NCBI GenBank assembly: GCA_949316235.1
Contig: OX438752.1
Span: forward strand, 320,001 to 384,000
Length of the DNA stretch: 64,000 nucleotides
Direction of reading: 5' to 3'
Origin: Oegoconia quadripuncta
Lineage: Eukaryota; Arthropoda; Insecta; Lepidoptera; Autostichidae
Positions 10,150 through 20,589 of this stretch are shown piece by piece; the stretch's first letter is position 1; each line of letters begins with the position of its first letter. The notes beneath the pieces are model-generated. The model was given only the letters and a program-made list of their open reading frames with translations. It did no database searches and had not been told where the DNA came from. A program made the position numbers and the translations under genes.

Positions 10150-10404
10150 ACACACAAATACATTCACGCCCGTGCTAACACACATAAACACATATATACT
10201 GATAAATATAAAATAAAATAAGATACGTACCTAGGTAATAATTTAAGAGGCCCTTAAAATTATATTGTATGAAGTTTTTATATTATTAGAATTAGGTATT
10301 GTAGGACTATAGTTACACAGACGTAAAAAGTGTGCTTAGTGGCTAATTCACGTATGAATTTTTATTTTTAAGATCTCCGTCGTAAAGCTGAACAAAAGGT
10401 AAAA

Positions 10405-10680
10405 TTTATATGTGAGTGCACTTTCTTTTTTTTTTGTTATCACACTCGCAAGTAGGTAACAGCAGTTTTTTTTCTTTTTTTCCTGTTTTATACCTAAGTG
10501 AGAGAGGGATTGCGCTGAAAACCAGCGCTGTCAATTGCCATAATACGACATATTGGCATCAAATGCTGACGTCCAATCCCTTTGCCACAAATACATTTAA
10601 TTATGCAAAATGTTATACCTACGATATGTTCTGTATTTGTTGGCAATAAATACTTGTTCTTTCTTCTTTCTTTATAATAT
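10405..10680 (+). mobile_element. LINE 3' end (family J)
   Basis: Contains 'gaaaaccagcgctgtcaatt' and ends AATAAATACTTGTTC followed by TTTCTTC repeats. Mirrors the minus-strand copy at 3062-3235. No intact frame. Confidence 0.5.
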
Positions 10681-10689
10681 TGCTGCCTA

Positions 10690-11618
10690 AAGGAGATGGA
10701 ACACCACTTAGCACATCAACGCCCGTGAGTGACTATTACCTATTAACACCGACGCTTAAGAAGTTGGTCATGAAATTTGAGCAGAAGGGATTGTAGACTA
10801 CTCCGGATGAAACTCACAGATTGTATGCGAGGGCCAAGTTGGATGGCATGAGGGGCATGCAAATGTTTACCCTTCACGGGTAAGCAACTCGTATCGCACG
10901 CACGTATTATCGTAAATGATTCTATGTGTAGGTCTGTAATTGCCTCCTTAAAGATTTAAGGTAATCGGGCCCGTGTTCCATCAGTGGCAGACCATTAGCT
11001 CGTTCTATTAAATCCTAGTGTCTTTCTGGTATCCTATTCGCATTTATTAGCCTTAACCCTGCATTTAGTAGCTTGACATAGTTAACCCTTTACCACGAGA
11101 TAATTTTTTATTTATAGTTATATGAGACAGTAGTTATTCACTTGTTCTAACAAGTGCATGTAGGTTTTTGCTGGCTAGTAGGTAAGTGCTGTCCTCATTA
11201 TGGAGCGACAGTCAACGACTTGTATTATTAAAACCGTTCCTTTGACTACCCGTGTGTAGTGTAGGCGCATTTTATCAAAACAACACAGTCCTGAACTTTA
11301 CTTAGCAATGCTTCTTCTCTTCACTACGATATTCCTAAACGTGCTACATTACCAGCAATGGATGGTGAGCATAATGAATCAAGACAGTGTAGTGGCATGG
11401 TGAGGGCGTAGGAAAGATCCCGCTATGTGTAACGGGAGGGTGCGCATGCGCGAGGTGATAGCTGATGACAGTGATTTGTTTCGCTTCGCAGTACGATGTA
11501 GCGAGAGGCAACCGGTACAGGGCGCGCGACACATGTCGTCGAGCGTGACGCAACTGTGTCTTCAGTTAATCAATTGAACGTTTAGAAAACCCCGAAGAAG
11601 CAAATGATGGTATCATAT
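10690..11618. other. Unassigned stretch
   Basis: No repeat family recognised. The last 200 bp are CpG-richer and hold the palindrome listed next. Confidence 0.45.
11441..11452. promoter_or_regulatory. NRF1-type palindrome
   Basis: TGCGCATGCGCG matches the NRF-1/Ewg binding consensus (YGCGCATGCGCR) except for the last base as printed; its core GCGCATGCGC is perfect. It lies in a locally CpG-rich 11390-11560 segment, so it could mark a promoter, but no gene start is seen beside it. Confidence 0.3.
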
Positions 11619-12182
11619 CAAAATCAAAAATCAAAAAATATTTATTTCGTAGGATAAAAATTGTCACTTGAAAACGTTACATTTTTTATCTTATTATTAA
11701 AGTTTTTGACATCATTGCTCATTCATAAAGCTGATTCCCCAGAGAAGAACGAGCAAGAAACTCAAGGGTTGCTCTTTTAAATAAGTTTGGGTTACAATTA
11801 TATTATATTGTATAATTAGATTGAATATCGCCGAGCGGTCTATGTCCATGCTTGCTTATCATCCAGATATTACCCGCCTCCACACTCCTCCCACTGTAAC
11901 TCCTGTAAGCCAGGATCAACAGTGGTACTCTGCACGGCGCCTACTGAAGGTAGACGGTGCCCTACGTGTCTCTATTGCTACCTTGGGCCCCAGACTAATT
12001 AAAGAAGAGATAAAGGTGTGAAGTAGGAAAGAAGTATCCCACCCCCCACCTTTCTGACTATCATCCAGATAGTCAGAAATTTTATAATAGTCTTTGGCAA
12101 ATGATGTCTGTTTTATGATGGTTTTGAATTTATTTAAAGGTAAATTTTGAATGTCCACTGGAAACTTATTATAAATATAAAT
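11619..12182 (-). mobile_element. LINE-alpha 3' end split by a 189-bp insert
   Basis: Tail 'aaaatcaaaaatcaaaa', 3' UTR with 'gagaagaacgagcaagaaac', and the C-terminal coding end. The LINE is broken at 11869 and resumes at 12059, with TATCATCCAGATA present on both sides. On minus the terminal residues are FKTIIKQTSF...YYKISDYLDD. Confidence 0.75.
11870..12058. mobile_element. 189-bp insert with 13-bp target duplication
   Basis: Flanked by identical TATCATCCAGATA (11857-11869 and 12059-12071), which occurs once in intact LINE-alpha copies. The insert is GC-richer than its host, has no poly-A or inverted ends, and no relative in the window. An open plus frame crosses it (SQDQQWYSARRLLKVDGALR), possibly by chance. 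Possible sources: a 5'-truncated LINE of a type lacking poly-A, or a retroposed RNA. Confidence 0.55.
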
Positions 12183-12329
12183 AAACTAAGTTAAAAGTTA
12201 AATCGATTTCCATCGAATATGGCTAAAAACCTACTATCCAGTTTAATCATAAAATTAAAAAACCTCACTCGTATATCATGACGCAATATCCGTAAGACTT
12301 GAACACACACACATACAGTGCCGTCAAAT

Positions 12330-12650
12330 ACCGCATCCGTGGCATTAGTCCACATAGGGTTTACGAATCGGAGATCGCGGGTTCGATCCCGGGCGGGGTA
12401 CATGTTTAGTAGACGGTTTGGCTGGTGGTAGGGAATTTTAAATGTCCGCCTGGCTAGCTACTACCATCTTATCGAAGTCTGGCGCCAAGCAGCAATGTTA
12501 ATAGCATTGTTGTGTTCCGGTTGTCAGAAATAAGATAGCCAGTCCCCCAAATAAGATGGGGTTTCCGGGTCAGTACGCTTCCACCTTCGGCCACATCTTC
12601 ATTTAAAATCTGGTGTGTTTGAAGACACGTGCAAATCCGTTGTGCATAAA
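12330..12650 (+). mobile_element. SINE B, diverged head
   Basis: Head CCGCATCCGTGGCATTAG, B box GGTTCGATCCC near 12381, body and 3' end as in other copies. It abuts SINE D without an A tail. Confidence 0.8.
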
Positions 12651-12780
12651 TATATTTATATAAACATCCATGACACGGGAATAAAATGTTCGTGTTCATC
12701 ACACAAACATTTACCCGTCGCGGGATTCGAACCCGCCACCGTTGGTTTCGCTGACAGGGTCACTATCCACTACACCAATA
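12650..12780 (-). mobile_element. SINE D, tRNA-derived, truncated
   Basis: Reversed B box GGATTCGAACCC at 12722-12733, 'gttggtttcgctgacagggtcactatccactacaccaat', and the body 'aaacatccatgacacggg'. Same family as 20590-21165 and 33805-34030. Confidence 0.7.
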
Positions 12781-12796
12781 AAAAAATAAATAAATA

Positions 12797-12897
12797 AAAT
12801 ATCCTTAGACATACACACCCCAGCGGGATTCGAACCCGCCACCTTTTGGTATAGTGGCCAGAGTTGCTAACCACTACACCAAACAGTATAAGTTGTC
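12797..12897 (-). mobile_element. SINE A with internal deletion
   Basis: 'atatccttagacatacacac' (3' end) is fused directly to 'agcgggattcgaacccgcc' and 'ggtatagtggccagagttgctaaccactacaccaaac' (head). About 170 bp of body are missing. Confidence 0.7.
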
Positions 12898-13240
12898 AAC
12901 GTCAGTATAAATGCGAAAGTTTGTGTGTGTGTATTTGTTACCTCATCACGTCCAAACGGCTGGACGGACCTATAGATAAAAAAAAAAAAAAAAAATAGGT
13001 ACTTTTATTTCTCCTGTAATAGTATATAAAAGTATTGAGGCATCCCCAGAGAGTGAAATATAATACTCGTGTTGGGGTTGACTCGCTCGTTCCCCGGACA
13101 TAGTTGGCGGAGCTTAGAAAAATAAAACTCTAACAAAAAAAAATCAAAAATTTAAACACAAAGAAAAGAAAAATACTCATTTTAAGTTTTCTAGTTAAAC
13201 TTGCACGCACTAGTTCTCTATGCGTTGGTGATTGTGCTTG

Positions 13241-13247
13241 TGTGTGC

Positions 13248-13330
<83 letters not shown>

Positions 13331-13340
13331 TGTGTGTGTG
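13241..13340. repeat. (TGCG)n microsatellite
   Basis: About 23 tetramers between TGTG-type flanks. CpG-dense by composition, with no coding meaning. Confidence 0.95.
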
Positions 13341-13945
13341 AGTTAGCCCTACGAACCTGTCAACCTGTCTGTACGTAGATGAAATTTAAATGGACTGGAA
13401 TGGTATTGACATTAATATAAAACATTTCGATAAAACATTTTGATAAAACATTTCACACGTGGACAACTTTTGGATTAAATTAAAAATAAACGGCCCTCAA
13501 ATTACTGAGGTATGTCCGGCCAAAGACTGGAGACACACACGACACACATAACACCCGTCGTTTTTAGACAGGGTTAAAACATGTCGAAATAAATTAATAA
13601 TTTTGTGATATACTTTGCGATATTGTCAGTGTCTAGTTCCATATTTCCTACTCATGCCTTTAATGCCAGACTGTTAGTTGACAGCGAGGTATCGACCTCG
13701 GCTATTTTCGCAGGCTCCGACATCAGCCGCCGGAACCCTCACGCCACAATCTGACCGCTTTCAGTAAATATTTTAATGCACCTGCCTCTCTCGGCAACAG
13801 TATAAATACGTTATGTAGCCAATTTGCCGCCGGACGGAAGGTTTGAATGAAAATAGCTTATTTTCATAAGCTATTAACGCAAGCAAGCAACTCTACGAAA
13901 ATAAATGACGTAATTTTTGATGACTTGTTTGGTATAGGACAGCAT
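13341..13945. other. Mostly unassigned, old LINE-tail fragments
   Basis: 13385-13590 contains phrases typical of LINE tails ('ctcaaattactgaggtatgtccggccaaag', 'cacccgtcgtttttagacagg'). No gene. Confidence 0.35.
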
Positions 13946-14097
13946 GAGAGCGTCGGTGGCTCAGTGGACGAGACACAGTCGCCCAATTTGGGAGGTTCAG
14001 ATTCGATCCCCAGGTAAACCAAGCACTAATGAGCTTTTAATTTAATTGTGAGGAAACCTACATGCCTTAGAAATAAAAAAAACATCGAAGGCATCCT
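13946..14097 (+). mobile_element. SINE G, 3'-truncated
   Basis: Head GAGCGTCGGTGGCTCAGTGG (complete A-box region, less decayed than the other two copies), B-box region AGATTCGATCCCC, then 'aatgagcttttaatttaatt' and 'acatgccttagaaataaa'. Confidence 0.7.
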
Positions 14098-14569
14098 TGT
14101 TATTGAGTATTTGAAAAGCTAAGTCCCTTTGTATATCACCATCTTGGATCTATCATCCATCATTACGTCTACTAAACGAGCTTTATGCAAATACTGCGCA
14201 AACTTTGACAGCGGCCAACAGGAGAGCACTGGCAGTAGTACACAACGGTATGCAAATGCAGCCATTCAGCTGGAATCAATCGCGTGGATGCTCAGCGAAG
14301 TGGAACAATATGAATAACAAATGGGAGTGTCCGACGCGTCGCTGAACGCATAAAGTTGTGGCATTATTCTAATGCTGAAGTACAAATGAATAGACAAGGA
14401 GCTGCTTTGTCTCTTTGCTGTACTAGGGCCGCAGGATTTATAGTAGCGATGTTACGGTAGGGCGTGAATAGTAAGCGCGGGGTTTCCAGTGCCCCTTTCA
14501 GCTTTGATGCCCTGGTATATAACTTGGTGCAACGTCGTCGGTGCCTTCCTGGCCTTTTATGTCACATCA

Positions 14570-14825
14570 CAAATGGTGTTTATTATGCTTTTTCTTCTTA
14601 TAAAACAACACGGTTGAACTGATTTTAATAAAAAAACCGTAACCAAATCGGTTCCTCTGTTTAAGAGATACGGTGCCACAGACAGACACATATACACATA
14701 TTTAGCGGTCAAACTTATAACACCCCAATTTTTATCCCGGTAATGTGAGTAGTTCCCGCGGGATAAACAAATTATACAAATATAAAGTTATTCCGCGCTG
14801 GCGAAGCCGCGGGGCAAAAAGCTAG
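14570..14825 (+). mobile_element. Family Q retroelement tail
   Basis: Ends 'tcccgcgggataaacaaatta...gttattccgcgctggcgaagccgcggggcaaaaagctagta', matching 41120-41210. Upstream 'aaaaccgtaaccaaatcggttcctctgtttaagagatacggtgcc' is a typical LINE tail phrase. Confidence 0.55.
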
Positions 14826-15657
14826 TATGCTATAAATTCCTGACACATTCAAAGTTTTCTGACAGAAGGTAGAAGTTCCTGTGCTCACTAGCAGGTACTT
14901 AACCCTATGCGTGCGTGCTGCAGTGCACATTATACGTGCAGTGAAGCAAGTACACTCTTCTTTATCAAGTAATGTATCATTAGTACTAATTAACATAATT
15001 ACAAGTTTTTTATACAAACCATTACAGGTAAATATCAGTAACCTGAGGCTAGGTTTTGTATAACAACATGCGAAGCCAAGTGGAGTCTTAATGAGAGGCT
15101 GTAACTGGGGAACGCAAGATTGCTTTACTTTGTGTTAAGTTAGTACTTACATGAAAGGGAAACTAATTAAGGTTTATATACAGGGCTGCAAAGATTTTCC
15201 CAATGGACTTAAATTTATGGTTAGGAGTTGCTATATCGTTTGATTGTCAGCGCAGTGCTTCCCTAGACAAATTATGTTTATGGATTTTCAAAGAGAGCAG
15301 TTTTAGGGTTCCATATCCAAATGGCTGTTGGCTAATAGTTGTCAATTAGTATATTGGTAAGGTGGACTGTGGACATTGTTTTAAGCATTAAACTTTAAAA
15401 TATTTGGAACATCCAAAGACTAATGTTTGAGATATCCCTGACCGGACCATTTTTTCGGTAAAATCTAGCAACACCGTGCGCTTGTTACAATTACAATACG
15501 GAAGTCGCTCGGAACGGGTTCAATTCATATGTTAGTACTCTTTCTTTTAAATCTTATCCCACAAAAATATTAAAGTAAAAAAAGAGGACAATTTCTAATC
15601 CAGCATCTAGATCTAATTCAAATGCAAAATATTTATTTCGTCAGTTTAAGCTTAATA
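14826..15657. other. No recognised feature
   Basis: AT-rich; two opposed short frames at 14772-15063 overlap and neither has a motif. Confidence 0.45.
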
Positions 15658-16065
15658 TTGGGTCCTTTACCTATGAAATTGGAGTTTTTTTTCTTCGTTA
15701 ATCATATGTACGAATTCCTGCGATTTTCAAAGCTATATCCAAATTTATTTTTTATTTGGAAAATGGAATATTATTCCAAGGTTTCACATGAAATATTTTT
15801 TAATTACTGGGCTAAATCACATAATAAAAAAAAATTTTAACAGAGGTCTTTTCATGTGCTTCCCATAATAATTTCTTAGATTTGCTGAAACTTTTATAAA
15901 GCGGTTACTTTTAAAAATTACTTAATGTTATCCGATAATTCACACAAAGTTTAGCTAAATTTGGATTTGCCGTTCCCAAAAAAAAAATCAAAAATGTTTG
16001 TATGGAGAAAACAGTCTCAATGAAATTCTTCATACAAAACGCCAATTTCATAGGTAGGGACTTAA
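15658..16065. mobile_element. Mariner-type MITE, 408 bp, TA target
   Basis: The left end TTGGGTCCTTTACCTATGAA pairs with the right end, whose reverse complement begins TTAAGTCCCTACCTATGAAA. Both are flanked by TA (15656-15657 and 16066-16067). The short TIRs with TA duplication fit the Tc1/mariner superfamily. No transposase is encoded, and the AT-rich internal frame is fortuitous. Confidence 0.65.
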
Positions 16066-16067
16066 TA

Positions 16068-16633
16068 CATAAAATTTAGGCTGATAATTGTTCTTATCAC
16101 AATTTGTATCGGACACAGTTAAAGGTTGGTAATATTTGAGTTTGAAGTTTTAATTAGAGATATTTTCAATGCACTTGCTCGCAAAACAGTAGATGTTCTC
16201 TGTAGATTTATTTACGACTGTTTAAATAAGTTGTAGTGTCGAAAAATAATTTTCTAGACGTCCGTGTTTAAATAAAAAAAAGTACATTGTCTCCCTTTAA
16301 GTAAGTCTTTTCACAAGACTTTCAAATAAATGATTTCAAAGAGACCTACAATTTTGAACAATAAATCTATAAATTAGTAGGTATGTGGCAGATTATATTA
16401 ACGTGATAATATCCACAATTTGTATGATAATTGTGTAATAATAAGTATCACGCAAGCATCAGGTAATGACCTGAGTAAAATAGTACATATATATGTCAAA
16501 TAGTTACTGAGATAGAATAGAGTTAATGAATATAAAGATTTAGCCTATCCTCGAACTTTGGAGGTTTCAGGTGCGGCATCCAATGTCGGCCTGAGCTGAA
16601 CTGGGGTATACAACAAAATATTAGTTGTTATTG
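16068..16633. other. No recognised feature
   Basis: AT-rich, no repeat family or frame supported. Confidence 0.45.
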
Positions 16634-16957
16634 TTTTTTTTTATGTACAACGGGTTGGTACTTGACCTCAATTACACCTGATGTTAAGTGAAGATGAGGT
16701 CGAAGGTGGAAGCATACTGACCCGGAAACCCCAACACATTTGGGGGACTGGCTATCTTATCTCTGACAACCGGAACACAACATGCTATTAACATTGCTGC
16801 TTGGCGGAAGATTTAGATAAGATGGTGGTAGCTAGCCAGGCGGACATGAAAAATGCCCTACCACCAACCAAATCGAGTACTTAAACATGTACCCCGCTGG
16901 GGATCGAACCCGCGACCTCCGAATCGTAAACCCAATGTTGTTTACTTTTAAGCCGCT
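16634..16957 (-). mobile_element. SINE B, full-length
   Basis: Poly-T at 16634-16642, 3' end 'ttgacctcaattacacctgatgttaag', reversed B box GGGATCGAACCC near 16901, and head 'cccaatgttgtttac'. The first bases of the head are replaced. Confidence 0.85.
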
Positions 16958-17099
16958 TTACTTTCTAACAAATTCAAATTCCGTCCAGTTTTTGACTGAT
17001 CCTTAGTGCGTCTCCTTTTGTAAAAGTAGTTAACAGATACCTATCATTCTCAAGGGCATTGCCTAATTGATTTATTGCTTGAATGCCCTGTATCATTAC

Positions 17100-17250
17100 A
17101 GCTGATCACCCTATGAGGGCGATGACCCTCACGACGGCCGCTCGTAAACACGTCGCCGATGCGCTCGAGTGCGCTGCGCCCGCGCCGCCCGCGCCCTTTG
17201 CCCCTCCCCTCGCAGACCGCGCCACTTCCGCGTCCTTTCACAACAACCTG
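17100..17250. promoter_or_regulatory. CpG-rich islet
   Basis: Unlike its AT-rich surroundings, this 150 bp is rich in CpG and CCCGC-type blocks ('gcgcccgcgccgcccgcgcc', 'gcccctcccctcgc'). It could be a promoter or first-exon region. Open frames on both strands reflect the composition and are not called. Confidence 0.3.
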
Positions 17251-17322
17251 TGAATTGCGCCGTGAAGATGTATCGAGTATTTAGACGTTCCAGTTCATGG
17301 CTCCATTGTAATTGTGTTGATG

Positions 17323-17792
17323 ATCTTACTATTGCGGTGTTATTCAGGGATGTTGGTCAAAAAAGGATAATTTTCTGTAAAAAAGGAGGACATTTAACAA
17401 TTATACGATTTTTTAATACTATATTACTTTATTTTATTCATATTTAGTTGAACTGCCAATTTTTGCGAGAAGTTCTTGATTTTTTAACAAATAATCATGA
17501 AAATCTTCACATGTCATGGTTTTGAAGTTGTATTGAGTAAGAATTATGGATTTCACTGACGGCACACTTAATCGCGCCGCTGGCTGGTGCGCACGCTCGC
17601 AAAGCCCAGAGCTTTTGACTTCGCACGCATGCACGCTCGACACGAAATGTTGAACGATATTTAGCGTTTAGCACAAAGGACGACAAACAGTAGGTAAGGG
17701 AGGACGGGAGGACAAATCATGGAAAAGGAGGACATGTCCTCCTTTTGGATACCATCTGGCAAGATCTTAATTATTGCGGTGTTATTCAGAAA
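17323..17792. mobile_element. Insertion-like segment bounded by a ~27-bp direct repeat
   Basis: 'gatcttactattgcggtgttattcag' (from 17323) recurs as 'gatcttaattattgcggtgttattcag' (from 17764). Between them, about 410 bp hold 'aaaaaaggaggacat' at the left and a perfect 24-bp palindrome (17723-17746, centre GACATGTC) at the right. A minus frame carries DFHDYLLKNQELLAKIGSS, which looks like protein. Probably a non-autonomous DNA transposon or a segmental duplication; not classified. Confidence 0.4.
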
Positions 17793-17889
17793 TCTTTATT
17801 AAGTTCCTTGAATGACTATTAGGAAGTCTTAATATGAAAAGTTTTCCGTTTAAAGGGCAAGGAAATATAAAAACAACATTGTTAGGTTA

Positions 17890-18112
17890 GGTATCGCGGT
17901 GTCGGTGCCTTCCGCGGGGGGCAGGGAGGGGAGGCGGGGCGGGGGGGACCTGGAGCCGCTTATGCGTTCCCAGGTCCTCCCTACTGCCGAAGAAGGTCGC
18001 CGCGGGGTTTTAGTGGGTATCCCGATAGGGAGGGGAGTCCCACATAACCGTCTCGGCATCCCCCAGGCGAGCGGTACACTTAATGCGGTTCCCCACGAAA
18101 AAAAAATAAAAG
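17890..18112 (+). mobile_element. LINE 3' end (R1-like)
   Basis: GC-rich 3' region with a plus frame that includes AEEGRRGVLVGIPIGRGVPH and ends near SGTLNAVPHEKK, then a poly-A at 18099-18106. C-termini of this kind (GRRGVLVG...SGTVNAV) are common in lepidopteran R1-clade-like LINEs. Frame N-terminal to this is lost. Confidence 0.5.
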
Positions 18113-19050
18113 TTACATTATCATATCAGTCACACGACGTCCACTGCTGCACATAGGCCTCCCTCATAGAATTCCAGAGTGACCGGTAGGAAGCGGCCTG
18201 TATTCAGCGACTTCCCGGGACCTTCATCAGGTCATCCGACCACCTTGTTAGTGGACGTTCCATGCTGCGCTTGTCGGTATGTGTCGGTACTAGAACCTTA
18301 ATGCCCCATCAGTTCTTCGAGCTATGTGCCCTGCCCGCTGCCACTTCAGCTGTTTTTTTTATGCACAACCGGTTCTTACTTGACCTCAATCACACCTGAT
18401 GTTAAGTGAAGATGAGGTCGAAGGTAGAAGCGTACTGACCCTGACCAACACATTTGGGGGACTGGCTATCTTACCTATCTCTGACAACTGGAACACAACA
18501 ATGCTATTAACATTGCTGCTTGGCGGCAGATTTAGATAAGATGGTGGTAGCTAGCGGATATTTAAAATGCCCTACCACCAACCAAACCGACTACTTAAAT
18601 ATGTACCCCGCTGGGGATCGAACCCGCGACCTCCGAATCGTAAATCCAATGTTGTTTACATTGAGCCACGGAGACGGTTAGCATACTAATCCGCTGGGCT
18701 ATGTCGACGACTTTCGTTCGTCTACCGATTTTTTCATTTCTGATTTGAAAATGTAGTGATACGCTGAGCACAGCCCTTCTGTCCATAGCTCGTTGCGTGA
18801 TCTGGAGTTTGCTTATGAGGTCGCTAATGATACCACGTTTCTACATACACTGATCAAACACTTTCGTCTTCAAATACTGAGGTATTTTAGGCGAGAAGAC
18901 TCGTTGTCGATTCGTCGATTGGCCAACTGGGGCAACGACATGGGCAACGACATGGGAATTCGCCATAATTTATGTTTTGTCCATGTTCATTTTAAGGCCC
19001 ACTTGCCGAGTATGGGTCTTCGAGTATTGTGCTGCAATGAGGTCTTAATC
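18113..19050 (-). pseudogene. LINE-delta RT remnant interrupted by SINE B
   Basis: Minus-strand sequence matches, in decayed form, the RTE-type protein at 24525-25105: the region around 'gagctatgtgccctgcccgctgccacttcagctg', then after the SINE 'ctgggctatgtcgacgactttcgttcg' and 'tgatcaaacactttcgtcttcaa'. Many stops and shifts. Confidence 0.6.
18353..18678 (-). mobile_element. SINE B inserted in LINE-delta
   Basis: Poly-T at 18353-18360, 3' end, reversed B box and head 'acattgagccacggagacgg'. A few internal bases are deleted near 18441 and 18556. Confidence 0.85.
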
Positions 19051-19063
19051 TCTGCTCTACTCT

Positions 19064-19192
19064 GTTGACGATCTGTTGGGTGTAGTGGTTAGCAACTCTG
19101 ACCACTATACCAAAAGGTTGCGGAATCGAATCCCGCTAGGGGCATATGTTTGTGTAATGAATACAGACATGTGTACTCGATTTATTTGTATC
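19064..19192 (+). mobile_element. SINE A, 3'-truncated
   Basis: 'gacgatctgttgggtgtagtggttagcaactctg', decayed B box GGAATCGAATCC, and body to 'cagacatgtgtactcgattt'. The rest of the element is absent. Confidence 0.75.
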
Positions 19193-19559
19193 CAAACAAA
19201 AACCAAGATAGGTATAAATTAATAAATTTGAAATCTAAAGAACCACCTTATAATAGATGCTAGAACATTTCTAGACGCTTCCTGGTACTTCAAATTATAT
19301 ATATATAACTTAATCTATTTTTAAAGCATGAATGGTTTTTATTTTTTTATTGATATGACATAGGAATTTTTATGATTATTATTATAGTAATGAATGAAAA
19401 ATGCAAACGACATATACATTTATAAATAGATAAGATACATTAGTACCTAAAAAATCACCACAGCATTGCTCTCTATGAAATATGGGGTATTAAATGTCCA
19501 ACTCAAATATTGTAATTTATCTTTATGTTGGGTCTTCGTGTACTAGCAGCCTGTGGGAA
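19193..19559. other. No recognised feature
   Basis: AT-rich spacer with nothing supported. Confidence 0.45.
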
Positions 19560-19700
19560 CTACACGTATATTTATGTAGCAGTTGTATCGCCGTTGCGCC
19601 GGCGCCTGCATGAGCTGTCACGCGCAGGCGCCGCCCGCTGACGTCACACGTCGAGTGCCGCACTCAAGCGCCGACACATTTTATTTTATCAATCACACAG
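19560..19700. promoter_or_regulatory. CpG-rich segment with a CRE palindrome
   Basis: TGACGTCA at 19639-19646 is a perfect cAMP-response element, inside a CpG-rich run ('gttgcgccggcgcctgcatgagctgtcacgcgcaggcgccgcccgc'). The local inverted 'ggcgcctgc...gcgcaggcgcc' can pair. Promoter-like, but no start site or exon is confirmed beside it. Confidence 0.35.
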
Positions 19701-19964
19701 CGCCCCTCGCTTACTCATCGTCCATTTACAGTTCGGCAAATTCCAAATGGATGCTGTTTAGACGGGAACGAGGTTATCGATTAAATGTAGGTCAATAAAT
19801 CAATCTTTCAGCTTTAGAATATTACAGACTGGCAGAGATTATGAAATAGGCCCGGAATGCGGAAACGGACTCGCCATGAAATTTCTTTTAAAATAATCGA
19901 TCGGATAAATCGAGTCAGGAACAGTATCTAATAACGTTTTTGTAGTCACGCACGGCAGAGTAAA

Positions 19965-20222
19965 TAAATATCCTTAGACATACACACAGCGCCATCTAGT
20001 TCCACAGTAAACAACTATAGGCTTGTGTTGTGGATACCAGATGGTTGATGTACTACATAAATACATATTTTATTATATACGAGTACTTATCATAAATGAA
20101 AACATCCATAACTCGTGTACACATGTCCGTATTCATCATACAAACATATGCCCCTAGCGGGATTCGAACCCGCGACCATTTGTGTTTGGTTTCTAACCAC
20201 TACTCCAAATAGGTCGTCATTG
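19965..20222 (-). mobile_element. SINE A, near-complete
   Basis: Reversed 3' end 'tccttagacatacacacagcgccatctagttcc', body, and B box GGATTCGAACCC at 20159-20170, head to 'ccaaataggtcgtca'. It is immediately 3' (on minus) of the frame at 20275-20565. Confidence 0.85.
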
Positions 20223-20274
20223 TCATTGTGTATGCAATAAAGTGTTATTATTATACTTAGATATTAATATTATA

Positions 20275-20565
20275 TTAATTATTAATATATGAATATCCTG
20301 AGAGGCCAAAATTATATTCCGAATTTTTCTCACTTGATATAAGGGGCTCATAATCCAAATAAGCCGTAAAACAAGATGGTGTCCTATCTTGAAGAAAAAC
20401 AGGGATAAGATAATATATCTTGAAATCTGGAGCCCACCTCGAGGCTAGAGCTTTGTCAATGTTATCATAGGCACCATTGTTACCCTCTCCGTCTGAGGCC
20501 CACTTACTTAACTGTAAAAACAAAAACTTACTTTCAGGTTTCACCAGGTACAGTGGCGCCCTCAT
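20275..20565 (-). CDS. Protein-like open frame, unidentified
   Basis: Not recognised. From ATG at 20565 the frame gives about 96 residues: MRAPLYLVKPESKFLFLQ, then WASDGEGNNGAYDNID, ASRWAPDFKIYYLIPVFLQD, CFTAYLDYEPLISSE and a stop. Composition is balanced and unlike the low-complexity chance frames nearby. A strong 3' splice acceptor (TTTTTGTTTTTACAG) ends at 20512, so the real exon may begin at LSKWASD, phase 0. A donor-like GTAAGT lies only 20 bp before it, too close for a normal intron. Reading further upstream enters SINE D. It may be a terminal exon of a host gene, or a remnant of a viral or transposon gene. Confidence 0.45.
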   Translation of the reverse strand: MRAPLYLVKPESKFLFLQLSKWASDGEGNNGAYDNIDKALASRWAPDFKIYYLIPVFLQDRTPSCFTAYLDYEPLISSEKNSEYNFGLSGYSYINN

Positions 20566-20589
20566 TTTGTTGTGGTACACCACAACAAG

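Noticed and set aside
11821..12021. Plus frame across the 189-bp insert as a small gene
   Set aside because: It begins in reversed LINE-alpha sequence and only its middle is insert; no start or stop belongs to the insert.
15622..15840. Phe-rich plus frame in the mariner-type MITE
   Set aside because: AT-rich chance frame inside a non-autonomous element, with no transposase motif.
20490..20535. A 20-bp intron between GTAAGT and TTTTTACAG
   Set aside because: Far below the minimum size for spliceosomal introns, and removing it would shift the frame into a stop; the acceptor alone may be real.
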